From DASTPP01 sp035762175 (lineage in GTDB: Bacteria; Myxococcota_A; Polyangia; Polyangiales; Polyangiaceae), in the NCBI GenBank assembly GCA_035762175.1, contig DASTPP010000080.1:1-53166 (forward strand): 53,166 nt of DNA. The letters are read 5' to 3'. The notes beneath the pieces are model-generated. The model did no database searches. It was not told the DNA's origin and saw only the letters and a list, made by a program, of their open reading frames with translations. Of this stretch, positions 15,585 to 23,385 are shown piece by piece (the first letter of the stretch is position 1; every line of letters begins with the position of its first letter). The translations under genes were made by a program, and so were the position numbers.

Positions 15585-16010
15585 ATGAGCGAGCTCGTCC
15601 GCTTCGGCGTCGCGATGGAGCGCGCGCTGCTCGCCCGCTTCGACGAGCGCATCGCGCGGCGCGGCTACGAGAACCGGTCCGAGGCCATCCGCGATTTGGT
15701 GCGCGCCGACCTGACGCGCGACGCCTGGTCGCGCGGCGGCGAGGGCGTGGCCACGGTCACGCTCGTGTACGACGCGCGCGTGCGCGACACGTCCGAGCGG
15801 CTGCGCACCGTGGCGCGCGAGGCGGGGCGGCACGTCGTGGCCACGCTGCGGGCCGACCTCGACGCGTGGCGCTGCCTCGAGGTGTTCGTGATGCGCGGGC
15901 CCTCGGTGCGGCTGCAGGCGCTGGCCGACCGGCTGATCGGCCAGCGCGGCGTGCTGACGGGCGAGCTCGTCGCCGCCGCCGGCGACGAGGGCGAGGGGGC
16001 CCCGCCGTGA
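15585..16010 (+). CDS. NikR-family regulator lacking canonical nickel ligands
   Basis: The 141-residue product has the NikR layout: a ribbon-helix-helix DNA-binding domain (RGYENRSEAIRDLVRADL) and an ACT-like metal-binding domain ending AQRGVLTGEL-like (IGQRGVLTGELV). In NikR the high-affinity square-planar nickel site uses His residues of LHVHL plus a Cys in DxCLEV. Here that block reads VATLRADLDAWRCLEV: both His are replaced by Arg and Asp, and only the Cys remains. The protein may respond to another metal or none. It is coupled by a GTGA overlap to the following short-chain dehydrogenase. Confidence 0.82.
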   Translation: MSELVRFGVAMERALLARFDERIARRGYENRSEAIRDLVRADLTRDAWSRGGEGVATVTLVYDARVRDTSERLRTVAREAGRHVVATLRADLDAWRCLEVFVMRGPSVRLQALADRLIGQRGVLTGELVAAAGDEGEGAPP

Positions 16011-16750
16011 GCGCGCCGCCCCCGCCCCCGGCCCGGCGCGCGCCCCGCCGCGTGCTCGTCTGCGGCGCGACGGGCCGGCTCGGCGCGGCCATCGCGCGCG
16101 CGCTCGCCGCCCGCGGCGACGACGTCTTCGTCACCGCCCGCGACGGGGCGAGGCTCGGCGCGCTGCTCGACGAGCTCGCCCGCCTCGGCCCGGAGGGCCG
16201 CCACGGCTCGTTCGCCGTCGACCTGCGCGACCCCGCGGCGCCCGAGCGGCTGCGCGGCGCGCTCGCCGAGGGCGGCCGGCGGGTCGAAGACGTGGTGCTC
16301 GCCTGCGGCCCCTTCCCGCACACGCCGCTCGACGGCCTGCGGCGCGAGGACGTCGAGGCGACGCTCGCGGTGCACGCCGTCGCCCCGCTGCTGGTCGTCG
16401 CCGGGCTCGCCGACGATCTGCGCGCCAGCCAGGGCGCCGTCGTGGCGCTCGGCGACGCGGGCGTCACCCGGCCCTACCCGCACCACGTCGCCTACCTGGC
16501 GGCCAAGGGCGCGCTCGAGGCGGGCCTGCGCGCGCTCGCCGTCGAGCTCGCCCCGCACGTGCGCCTGAACACGCTCGCGCTCGGCATCGTGTCCGACCCC
16601 GAGGCCGACGCCGACCCGCGGCGCACCCACCGGCTCAAGGCGCGCTCGCCCCTCGGCCGCTTCGGCACCCCCGAAGAGGTGGTGCACGCGACGCTCGCCC
16701 TGCTCGACGCGACGTGGGCGACCGGCGAGGTCTGGGGCGTCGGCCGCTAG
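16007..16750 (+). CDS. Short-chain dehydrogenase, FolM/pteridine reductase-like
   Basis: The 247-residue protein has the short-chain dehydrogenase cofactor motif CGATGRLGAAIARALA near residue 20, an Arg-containing FVTARDG after beta-2 that suggests NADPH, and the catalytic pair YLAAK. The segment HVRLNTLALGIVSDPEAD and the ending ATGEVWGVGR resemble pteridine or dihydromonapterin reductases, but other carbonyl reductases are possible. It starts at GTG 16007, overlapping the NikR-like stop by four bases, so both genes are probably co-transcribed and the regulator may control it. Confidence 0.8.
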   Translation: MSAPPPPPARRAPRRVLVCGATGRLGAAIARALAARGDDVFVTARDGARLGALLDELARLGPEGRHGSFAVDLRDPAAPERLRGALAEGGRRVEDVVLACGPFPHTPLDGLRREDVEATLAVHAVAPLLVVAGLADDLRASQGAVVALGDAGVTRPYPHHVAYLAAKGALEAGLRALAVELAPHVRLNTLALGIVSDPEADADPRRTHRLKARSPLGRFGTPEEVVHATLALLDATWATGEVWGVGR

Positions 16751-16988
16751 CGCGGGCGCCGGGGCGGGGGTTCGGCCGCCCGAGCGGGCGGGTTCTCGAG
16801 ACCGACGAAGGGCCGGGGCCGCCCCCGCGCCCGCGGGGCGGCCCGAAGCGCCCGCCGGCGAACGCCCCGGCGACGCGGGCCGCGCCCGCGGGGTGGCCTT
16901 GCCGGGGTGGGGCCGGGCGGCCGCGGCGCCGGCGGCGGCAGAAGGGGGTAGAAAAGCCGCCCCGACCTCGCTAGCGTGCGCGCCGCCC

Positions 16989-18512
16989 ATGTCCCGCCCG
17001 CTTTACGCCCTGCCCGCAGTGGTCCTGGCCCTCGGCCTCGGCGCGGTCCGCCCCGCCGCGGCGCAGCCCGTCCAGCAGGGCGCCCCCGTCGCCGTGCCGC
17101 AGCGGGTCATCCACCCCGCCCAGGGGCGCGCGACGGGCTTCGACTGCGCCGTCGAGGGGCTCTCGCTGACGGCCTACCCGCGCCGCCTGATGACCTTCGT
17201 CGACGTGGCGGTCCGGGTGCGGGCCGTGAAGGGCGGCTTCTGCGCGGTGCGGCCCGACGCGGTGCAGGCGCAGACCGCCCGCCTCGGCTCCGGCGTCGCC
17301 GGCAACCGCTTCGCCTCGATCTTGGTCGAGAACGGGCAGACCCGCTGGCCGGGTGAGGTGACCGAGTTCCGTAGCGCGGCCGAGCGGCTCGAGCCCTGGG
17401 TGGCCGATCTGAAGCCGGGCGAAGTGCGCACGGTCAACTTCCGCTCCGTCTACGAGGGCGATCTGCCCGCCAAGGGCGAGCCCGAGCTCTTGGCGAGGGT
17501 GCGCATGCAGCTCGCGAGCTTCGGGCCGCGCGCGCTGCCGGGCGCGCCGATCGAGCTGCGCATCGTGACCCAGCCGGACGTGCCCGTGCGCGTCCTGGCG
17601 ACGGCGGCCAACGCCAACAAGCAGGGCACCGAGCCCGCCCCGGCCGGCGCCCCCTTCGTGGTGCGGCAGGCCTTCGACAAGGACCACCTCCTGCCGCTCG
17701 TCGAGTGGCGCTACGAGGGGGGCGGGCCCGCGGCGCCGACCGCCGCGAACGCGTTCGCGTCGCCGCTCTCGCTGCTCGAGTACCTGCGCTTCGGCCTCGT
17801 GCGCGACGTCGCCGCCGCCGTCGCCGCCAAGGACGCGAAGCGCCTGGCGGCCGCCTTCGACGAGGCGCTCGGCGTCACCTTCGCCGCCGCCCGCTCCGAA
17901 GACCCGCTCGTCGCGGGCGTGGGCCTGCGCGCCTTCGCGTGGGTGGCGAACGGGCTGAACGCCACGGCCTGGCGCGTGCGCGCCGCGTCCGAGGGCGGCA
18001 GCGACGGCGCGGTCGTCGTGCCCGACGCCGTCGCCGCCGAGCTCGCGCGGGTGGTGCCGAACTTTCAGCGCGCCATCGGCAACTGGGAGCCCCCCTCGCC
18101 GGTCGGCGCCCGCAGCTCGCGCATCGTCGCCGCGGGCCTGGGCGACCCGCTCGAGAACAAAAAGCTCGCCGACGAGGCGGTCGGCCGTTTCGTCAAGCGG
18201 CTCGACCAGGCGAAGGCGGTGCGGGCCCCGGTGCTCTTTCAGCACTACCCGATACCGGCCGCGCCGGCGGCGGCTCAGCCGCTCGCCACCTCGTCCCTCA
18301 TCGAGTTCCGCCCCTCGGGGCCGCAGATCGTCTCGGCCTTCGGCAAGTCGAGCGCGCCGGCCGGCTCGACCTCGCGGCGGGTCGTGCGCCTCTTGACGCA
18401 CCCGCGCAAGGCCTGGAAGCACCTGCTCGTGCTCGCGGTCCTGGCTGGCGCGGCCTCGGGGCTCGCCGTGGCCTTGCGGGCCGCCCGCCGGCCCGAGACC
18501 TCGACGGTTTGA
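16989..18512 (+). CDS. Exported protein with C-terminal membrane anchor, unknown function
   Basis: The 507-residue product starts with a signal peptide (ALPAVVLALGLGAVRPAAAQ) and ends with a hydrophobic segment (HLLVLAVLAGAASGLAVALR) followed by a positively charged tail. This layout suits a protein anchored in the inner membrane with most of its mass in the periplasm. The N-terminal third resembles DUF2381-type proteins of myxobacteria in its beta-rich, signal-bearing layout, but I cannot confirm that. No catalytic motif is visible. It is the last gene before the rpsB leader region. Confidence 0.75.
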   Translation: MSRPLYALPAVVLALGLGAVRPAAAQPVQQGAPVAVPQRVIHPAQGRATGFDCAVEGLSLTAYPRRLMTFVDVAVRVRAVKGGFCAVRPDAVQAQTARLGSGVAGNRFASILVENGQTRWPGEVTEFRSAAERLEPWVADLKPGEVRTVNFRSVYEGDLPAKGEPELLARVRMQLASFGPRALPGAPIELRIVTQPDVPVRVLATAANANKQGTEPAPAGAPFVVRQAFDKDHLLPLVEWRYEGGGPAAPTAANAFASPLSLLEYLRFGLVRDVAAAVAAKDAKRLAAAFDEALGVTFAAARSEDPLVAGVGLRAFAWVANGLNATAWRVRAASEGGSDGAVVVPDAVAAELARVVPNFQRAIGNWEPPSPVGARSSRIVAAGLGDPLENKKLADEAVGRFVKRLDQAKAVRAPVLFQHYPIPAAPAAAQPLATSSLIEFRPSGPQIVSAFGKSSAPAGSTSRRVVRLLTHPRKAWKHLLVLAVLAGAASGLAVALRAARRPETSTV

Positions 18513-18542
18513 GGGTGCCCCGCGGCGGCGCCGGGCCGTCGA

Positions 18543-18612
18543 GGGGGTGAGCGGCTCGGGTCGCGCTCGGGCGACGCGGGGGTGAGCGGCTCGGGTCGCG
18601 CTCGGGCGACGC
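18543..18612. repeat. Exact 35-bp tandem duplication
   Basis: The 35-base unit starting GGGGGTGAGCGGCTCGGGTC is present twice in direct succession (18543-18577 and 18578-18612) without a mismatch. The lack of divergence suggests a recent duplication just upstream of the rpsB promoter. Confidence 0.9.
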
Positions 18613-18635
18613 GGGGGGGAAGGCCCCGTTTCTGC

Positions 18636-18663
18636 TTGACGGGCCGGTAGAGAGCTGTAAGCC
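18636..18663 (+). promoter_or_regulatory. Candidate rpsB-tsf promoter
   Basis: TTGACG (18636-18641) and TAAGCC (18658-18663) are 16 bases apart. The -35 matches five of six consensus bases; the -10 is weak. It would give a leader of about 270 bases before rpsB, long enough for the S2 autoregulation known in other bacteria, although no specific leader structure can be identified by eye. Confidence 0.4.
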
Positions 18664-18939
18664 TCCCGCGCCCTCCCGGGTTGTGTACGGCCCGGGGGGT
18701 ATTTCCACGCCCCCCAGGCGTTCGGCGCCTCGGTCTCCGCGCCCGTGCGGGGGCGCCCCTCCGCCGCCCCCGGCGGGCCCTTCGACGGGCCCGCGCGCGG
18801 GCGCGAGGGCGCGCCCCCCGCCGGTCCGGGGCCGGGGCGGCGGGCGCTGCGAGGCGGCCTCGGTGCCGGGCGCCAGTTCCAAGGCGCTCGGTCGGTCGCG
18901 CGCGGGGCGGACGCCCAACCGACGGAGAGAGAGACGACC

Positions 18940-19845
18940 ATGAGCGATATGACGACCGCCCCCCCGAGAACGGCCCCGAACCAGGACGTGCTGTCGATGC
19001 AGCTCGCGCCGCCCCCGGGCGCCACGCGCGAGTTCCCGCTGCCCTTGCGCTCGCTGCTCGACGCGGGGGTGCACTTCGGCCACCAGACCAAGCGGTGGAA
19101 CCCGAAGATGCGCCCCTTCATCTACGGGGCGCGCAACGGCGTGCACATCATTGATCTCGACCAGACGGCGCGCCTGTTCCGCCGCGCCTTCGACTTCGTC
19201 ACCGAGACGGTGGCGCGCGGCGGGCACGTGCTCTTCGTGGGCACCAAGCGCCAGGCCCAAGAGATCGTCACCGAGGAGGCCCAGCGCTGCGGCATGTTCT
19301 TCGTGACGAACCGCTGGCTCGGCGGCACGCTCACCAACTTCCGCACCATCAAGGGCGGCCTCGACCGGCTGCGCAACCTCGAGCGCATGCGCGAGGACGG
19401 CACCTACGAGCAGCTGCCCAAGAAAGAGGTCGCGCGCCTCGAGAAGGAGCGCGAGCGCTACGAGAAGTACGTCGGCGGCCTGAAGACGATGGGCTCGCTG
19501 CCGCACGCGGTCTTCATCATCGACCCGCACCAGGAGACGATCGCGGTCGCCGAGGCGCGCAAGCTGGGCATCCCCGTGCTCGCCATCACGGACACCAACT
19601 GCGACCCCGACGTCATCGACTACGTCATCCCCGGCAACGACGACGCCATCCGCTCGATCAAGCTCATCACCTCGCGCATCGCGGACGCGTGCGTCGAGGG
19701 GCTGCAGCGCCGCAAGGACGCGCTCGCCGGGCGCGAGGCGCAGGCCGGCGGCGACCAGCCGCAGCGCGGCGGCCGCCCGCAGGCCGAGGTCATCACGGCG
19801 GGGCGCGGCGGCCGCGGGCCGCGGCGCGAGAGCACGAGCAACTGA
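18940..19845 (+). CDS. rpsB: Ribosomal protein uS2
   Basis: The 301-residue protein is uS2 of the small ribosomal subunit. The conserved core starts at LLDAGVHFGHQTKRWNPKM and includes YGARNGVHIIDLDQT, GTKRQAQEIV, NRWLGGTLTNF and DPDVIDYVIPGNDDAIRSI. It carries an extra N-terminal stretch of about 30 residues and a Gly/Arg-rich tail of about 40 residues (QRGGRPQ, GRGGRGPRR), longer than the usual 230-260 residues. Such basic tails may contact rRNA. The ATG at 18940 follows GGAGAGAGAG. The neighbouring tsf gene gives the standard rpsB-tsf order. Confidence 0.97.
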   Translation: MSDMTTAPPRTAPNQDVLSMQLAPPPGATREFPLPLRSLLDAGVHFGHQTKRWNPKMRPFIYGARNGVHIIDLDQTARLFRRAFDFVTETVARGGHVLFVGTKRQAQEIVTEEAQRCGMFFVTNRWLGGTLTNFRTIKGGLDRLRNLERMREDGTYEQLPKKEVARLEKERERYEKYVGGLKTMGSLPHAVFIIDPHQETIAVAEARKLGIPVLAITDTNCDPDVIDYVIPGNDDAIRSIKLITSRIADACVEGLQRRKDALAGREAQAGGDQPQRGGRPQAEVITAGRGGRGPRRESTSN

Positions 19846-20030
19846 GGCCCCGCGGGCGGGCGCCCGGCCCCGAAGGGGGGCCGCGGCGCTCGCCCCGGAC
19901 ACTTCTTTCGGCGCGGCGCGCGGCGCGCCCGCGCCCCGACGACGCCCGCCCCCGAGCCACCCGGGGCGCGCCGGGCGGGCGGGGCGCGCGCACGCCGCGC
20001 GTAGCGTAGGCGCACTGGAGAACACGAGTC

Positions 20031-20975
20031 ATGGCGGAAGTTACGGCACAGATGGTCAAGCAGCTCCGGGATCGCACCCAGGCCGGCATGAGCGACTGCA
20101 AGTCGGCGCTCGTCGAGGCCGGCGGCGACATGGAGAAGGCCGTCGAACTCATCATCAAGAAGGGCATCGTCAAGGGCGCCAAGAGCGCGGGCGCGATCGC
20201 CACCGAGGGCGAGGTGCGGGCCGCGATCTCGCCCGACGGGCGCACCGGCGTCGTCGTCGAGGTCAACATCCAGACCGACTTCGCCGCGCGCAACGAGCAG
20301 TTCCAGGCCTTCGTCGCGAAGGCCGTCGAGGTCGCCCTCGCCTCCCAGGCCGGCGCCGACCTGGGCGCGCAGCCGGCCCCCGGCGTCGGCAAGAGCCTCG
20401 AAGACCACCGCCAGGAGATCGCCGGCAAGATCGGCGAGAACATTCAGGTGCGGCGCTGGGAGCGGCTCGACCGCGAGGGCCCGGGCCTGCTGCAGGCGTA
20501 CGTGCACCCCGCGCAGCCCGGCGGCAAGATCGCCGTGATCGTCGACATCGGCGCGCCCTCCGACGCGGTCGCGAGCCACCCCGCCGTCGCCACCTTCGCC
20601 GAGCAGGTCACGCTGCAGATCGCCTCGATGAGCCCGCTCCACCTCGAGCGCGGCCAGGTGCCCGCGGCCGACGTCGAGAAGCAGCGCGAGATCTTCCGCG
20701 CGCAGCTCAAGGAAGAGGGCAAGCCCGAGGCGGCTTGGCCCAAGATCCTCGAGGGCAAGCAGTCGAAGTGGTACGCGGAGATCTGCCTGCTCGACCAAGA
20801 GTCGGTCATGACCCCGGGCAGCACCATCGACGCCCTGCGCAAGCAGGTGAGCACCCAGGCCGGCGGCGAGCTCACCCTGCGCCGCTTCGTTCGCTTCGAG
20901 CGCGGCGAGGGCATCGCGAAGAAGCCGGCCGAAGACTTCGCCGCCGAGGTCGCGGCCAAGATCGCCGGCGGTTGA
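20031..20975 (+). CDS. tsf: Translation elongation factor Ts
   Basis: The 314-residue protein catalyses GDP release from EF-Tu. It begins with the UBA-like domain (VTAQMVKQLRDRTQAGMSDC, KSALVEAGGDMEKAVE) and continues with the core containing QTDFAARNEQF and the signature region DIGAPSDAVA to IASMSPLHLER. It lies 185 bases after rpsB, whose gap contains GC-rich inverted repeats that may attenuate transcription. It is slightly longer than the E. coli protein (283 residues). Confidence 0.97.
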   Translation: MAEVTAQMVKQLRDRTQAGMSDCKSALVEAGGDMEKAVELIIKKGIVKGAKSAGAIATEGEVRAAISPDGRTGVVVEVNIQTDFAARNEQFQAFVAKAVEVALASQAGADLGAQPAPGVGKSLEDHRQEIAGKIGENIQVRRWERLDREGPGLLQAYVHPAQPGGKIAVIVDIGAPSDAVASHPAVATFAEQVTLQIASMSPLHLERGQVPAADVEKQREIFRAQLKEEGKPEAAWPKILEGKQSKWYAEICLLDQESVMTPGSTIDALRKQVSTQAGGELTLRRFVRFERGEGIAKKPAEDFAAEVAAKIAGG

Positions 20976-23230
20976 GCCCGCCCGGCGCGGCCCGCGGGCC
21001 CGCGAGCGCCGCCCCGGCGCGCGGCGCTCGCCCCCCGCCCGCGGACGAGGGCGAGCGCGACAGGGGGCCGGCGGGCGCGGCCCGGGAGGGGGCCGCCGCC
21101 GGCCGGCTCGCGGCGGTCTCCGTCGACCTCGACGAGGCGCCGCTCTACGCCGCCCTGCACGGCCTCGGCCCGGGCGCGCCCTTCGACCCGCACGCGGTCT
21201 ACGAGCGCGCGCTGCCCCGCCTCCTCGCCTGGGCCGAGGCGCGCCGGCTGCCCCTCACGCTCTTCGTCGTCGGGGCCGACCTCGCGCGCGCGGGCAACGT
21301 CTCGGCGCTCGCCCCCTTCGTGCGGCGCGGCGACGAGATCGGCAACCACTCGCTCGACCACCCCTACGCCCTGACGCGCCTGCCCGCGCGGGAGCTCGAG
21401 CGGCAAGTGCGCGCGGCGAGCGATCGCATCGGCGAGGCGCTCGGGGCGCGCGCCGAGGGCTTTCGCGCCCCGGGCTACGCGGTCGATGAGCGGCTGCTCG
21501 GCGAGGTCGCGCGGGCCGGCCTGCGCTACGACTCGTCCGTCTTCCCGTGCCCGGGGTACTACGCCGCGAAGCTCGTCGCCCTCGCGTCGATGCGCCTCCG
21601 CGGCCGGCGCTCGCGCGCCATCGTCGACCACCCCCGCGCCCTCTTCGCCCCCGTCGCGCCCTACCGGCCGGGGGCGCGCTACTGGGCCCGCGGCGCCGGG
21701 CCCCTCTGGGAGCTGCCGATCGGCGTCAGCGGGCGCCTGCGCCTGCCCTTCATCGGCACCTCGCTCGCGCTCGCGCCGGGGCCGCTCTTCGGGCGCCTCG
21801 TCGGGGGCGCCGCGCGGGCGCGCTTCGTCAACCTCGAGCTGCACGGCGTCGACTTCCTCGACGAGCGCGACGGGCTCGAGGCGATCGGCCGCTTTCAGAT
21901 CGATCTGCGCGTGCCCGCCGAGCGCAAGCTCGCGCGCTTCGACCGGGCGCTCGCGGCGCTCGGCGCCGCCGGCCACCGCTTCGTCCGCCTGCGCGAGGCG
22001 GCCGACGCCTGCGAGCGCGCGGCCTTACCGGGTCGGGTGAGCCGGCCCGCCCCGGACTCGCGTGGCGGCTCGAGCCCGGGGGGCCCCGCCGGCGGGCCGG
22101 CGCGACCAACCGGGCGACCGCGTCGGGCGTGGCGCCGCGACGGCGCGCCCCCGGAACTCGACGCCGCGCGCCGCTGGGCGCAGACTGGCGGCCGTGCTCC
22201 TGACGACCCGCGAAGTCGCCGAGTTGCTTCGCGTCCACCCCAAGCACGTCTACCGGCTGATGCGCCGGGGGCTGCCCGCCGGGCGCGTCGGCGACGAGTG
22301 GCGGTTCGATCGCGAGGCGGTGCTCGCCTGGGCCCGCGCGCGCGAGCCCGCGAGCCGCAGCAAGGGCGCGGCGGGCGGGGGCGGCGCGGACGTACGGGGG
22401 GCCGAGGGCGCGGCGGGGGCGCCGGGCGGCGCCCCGACGGACGGGTGGGCCGAGGCGCCGGCGCACCTGGCGGCCAACGGCGACGTCGCCGTCGAGCTCT
22501 TGCTCGATGCCCACTGGCGGGGGCCGGGGCCGTGGGTCGGCTTCGTGCGGGCCGATCACGGCGCGGGCATCGAGCTCTTGCGGCGGCGCGCGGTCTTGCT
22601 CTGCGGCTTTCACGAGACCAACGCCCTGCCGAGCTTCGACGCGGCGCTCGCGCGCCTGCACGTCGTCGAGCGCGACATCGGCGTCGCCTTCGCCCCGGGC
22701 CGGGGGCCGCGACGCCTCGCCGAGCTCGCGGACGGGCCCTTCGCGACGAGGCCCCCGAGCGCGGGCGTGCGCAGCCACCTCGACGCCGCCCTGCGCCGCG
22801 AAGGCGTCGAACCCGCCGCGTTCGGGCGGCCCGCGACGTCGTACGCCTCGCACCAGGACGTCGTGCTGGCGCTCGCCCGCGGCGAGGCCGAGGCGGGCCT
22901 GACGACGAGGGCCTGGGCGGCGCGCCTGGGCCTGGGCTTCCGGGCCCTCGCCTCCGAGCCCTACGCCTTCCTGCTCTACGCCCGCGATCTCGAGCGGCCC
23001 GAGGTGCGGCGCCTGCGCTCGCTGCTCGGCTCGCCGGCGATGCGCGGCGCCCTCGAAGCGGCCGCCGGCTACGACGCCCGGCGGGCGGGCGATCTGCTCG
23101 CCTGAACGCCGCCGGGCGCGCCGCGAGGGCCCCTCCGTCGCCCGCGCCGCGCGAGAGGCCGTCGTCGCCCCTTTCTGAACCACGAGGGCAGGGCGCAGGC
23201 GGCCGCGAAATTGGGCCGCGAGCGCCTTGA
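20972..23230 (+). CDS. Polysaccharide deacetylase family protein with anomalous 3' overlap
   Basis: The recognisable domain (about 21110-22020) is a NodB-type polysaccharide deacetylase: AVSVDLDEAPLYAAL with the metal Asp, LFVVGADLARAG, GDEIGNHSLDHPYALTRLP with the HxxxxH-type motif, and FRAPGYAVDERLLGEV. It should remove acetyl groups from a cell-surface or secreted polysaccharide. No ATG or GTG lies near the domain start; the best start is TTG 20972, overlapping the tsf stop by four bases. After residue 352 the frame stays open to 23230 but becomes Arg/Pro-rich and completely overlaps the next real gene in another frame. The true end is therefore uncertain; a frameshift near 22030 (an alternative frame stops at 22040) is plausible. 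Confidence 0.7.
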   Translation: MSPPGAARGPASAAPARGARPPPADEGERDRGPAGAAREGAAAGRLAAVSVDLDEAPLYAALHGLGPGAPFDPHAVYERALPRLLAWAEARRLPLTLFVVGADLARAGNVSALAPFVRRGDEIGNHSLDHPYALTRLPARELERQVRAASDRIGEALGARAEGFRAPGYAVDERLLGEVARAGLRYDSSVFPCPGYYAAKLVALASMRLRGRRSRAIVDHPRALFAPVAPYRPGARYWARGAGPLWELPIGVSGRLRLPFIGTSLALAPGPLFGRLVGGAARARFVNLELHGVDFLDERDGLEAIGRFQIDLRVPAERKLARFDRALAALGAAGHRFVRLREAADACERAALPGRVSRPAPDSRGGSSPGGPAGGPARPTGRPRRAWRRDGAPPELDAARRWAQTGGRAPDDPRSRRVASRPPQARLPADAPGAARRARRRRVAVRSRGGARLGPRARAREPQQGRGGRGRRGRTGGRGRGGGAGRRPDGRVGRGAGAPGGQRRRRRRALARCPLAGAGAVGRLRAGRSRRGHRALAAARGLALRLSRDQRPAELRRGARAPARRRARHRRRLRPGPGAATPRRARGRALRDEAPERGRAQPPRRRPAPRRRRTRRVRAARDVVRLAPGRRAGARPRRGRGGPDDEGLGGAPGPGLPGPRLRALRLPALRPRSRAARGAAPALAARLAGDARRPRSGRRLRRPAGGRSARLNAAGRAARAPPSPAPRERPSSPLSEPRGQGAGGREIGPRAP
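22194..23105 (+). CDS. Excisionase-type HTH regulator with PBP-like sensor domain
   Basis: The 303-residue product begins with a helix-turn-helix of the excisionase/MerR-like type (LLTTREVAELLRVHPKHVYR, RGLPAGRVGDEWRFDREAV). A Gly/Ala-rich linker follows, then a periplasmic-binding-protein-like domain (PBP_like) with GFHETNALPSFDAALARLHV, ASHQDVVLALARGEAEAGL and GLGFRALASEPYAFLL. Such proteins are molybdate- or ligand-responsive regulators in some bacteria. I chose GTG 22194, directly before the HTH; an ATG at 22062 would add an unstructured leader. The gene lies inside the open 3' extension of the deacetylase frame, and this frame is the one that looks coding. Confidence 0.82.
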   Translation: MLLTTREVAELLRVHPKHVYRLMRRGLPAGRVGDEWRFDREAVLAWARAREPASRSKGAAGGGGADVRGAEGAAGAPGGAPTDGWAEAPAHLAANGDVAVELLLDAHWRGPGPWVGFVRADHGAGIELLRRRAVLLCGFHETNALPSFDAALARLHVVERDIGVAFAPGRGPRRLAELADGPFATRPPSAGVRSHLDAALRREGVEPAAFGRPATSYASHQDVVLALARGEAEAGLTTRAWAARLGLGFRALASEPYAFLLYARDLERPEVRRLRSLLGSPAMRGALEAAAGYDARRAGDLLA

Positions 23231-23307
23231 TGTTGCCTATTGTTGCCCAACGATGGGGCGAGGGCTGCGTTTGCGTCAGAAAATGGGCGTCGAGCCTACT
23301 TGTTGCG
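23231..23307. promoter_or_regulatory. TGTTGC repeats upstream of the envelope operon
   Basis: TGTTGCC occurs at 23231-23237 and 23241-23247, one helical turn apart, and TGTTGCG at 23301-23307. The stretch is clearly less GC-rich than its surroundings and lies upstream of the six-gene envelope operon. It may contain the operon's promoter and operator, but I cannot place a convincing -35/-10 pair. Confidence 0.3.
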
Positions 23308-23385
23308 TCCCTCGACGTGGTCTAAAGCTCCTTTTCGTAACCTAGAGCAGACAGCCTTCCCCGACGCTGGGTGAGAGGGGCTCGA

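Larger units (their letters stand above)
18513..18939. other. Gap before rpsB with direct repeats and promoter
   Basis: This 427-base stretch holds a 35-bp exact tandem repeat, a promoter-like pair near 18636, and a long GC-rich leader upstream of rpsB. I see no gene in it. Confidence 0.55.

Noticed and set aside
15585..16010. Naming the regulator nikR outright
   Set aside because: The fold matches, but the nickel ligands are missing, so a nickel-specific name would mislead.
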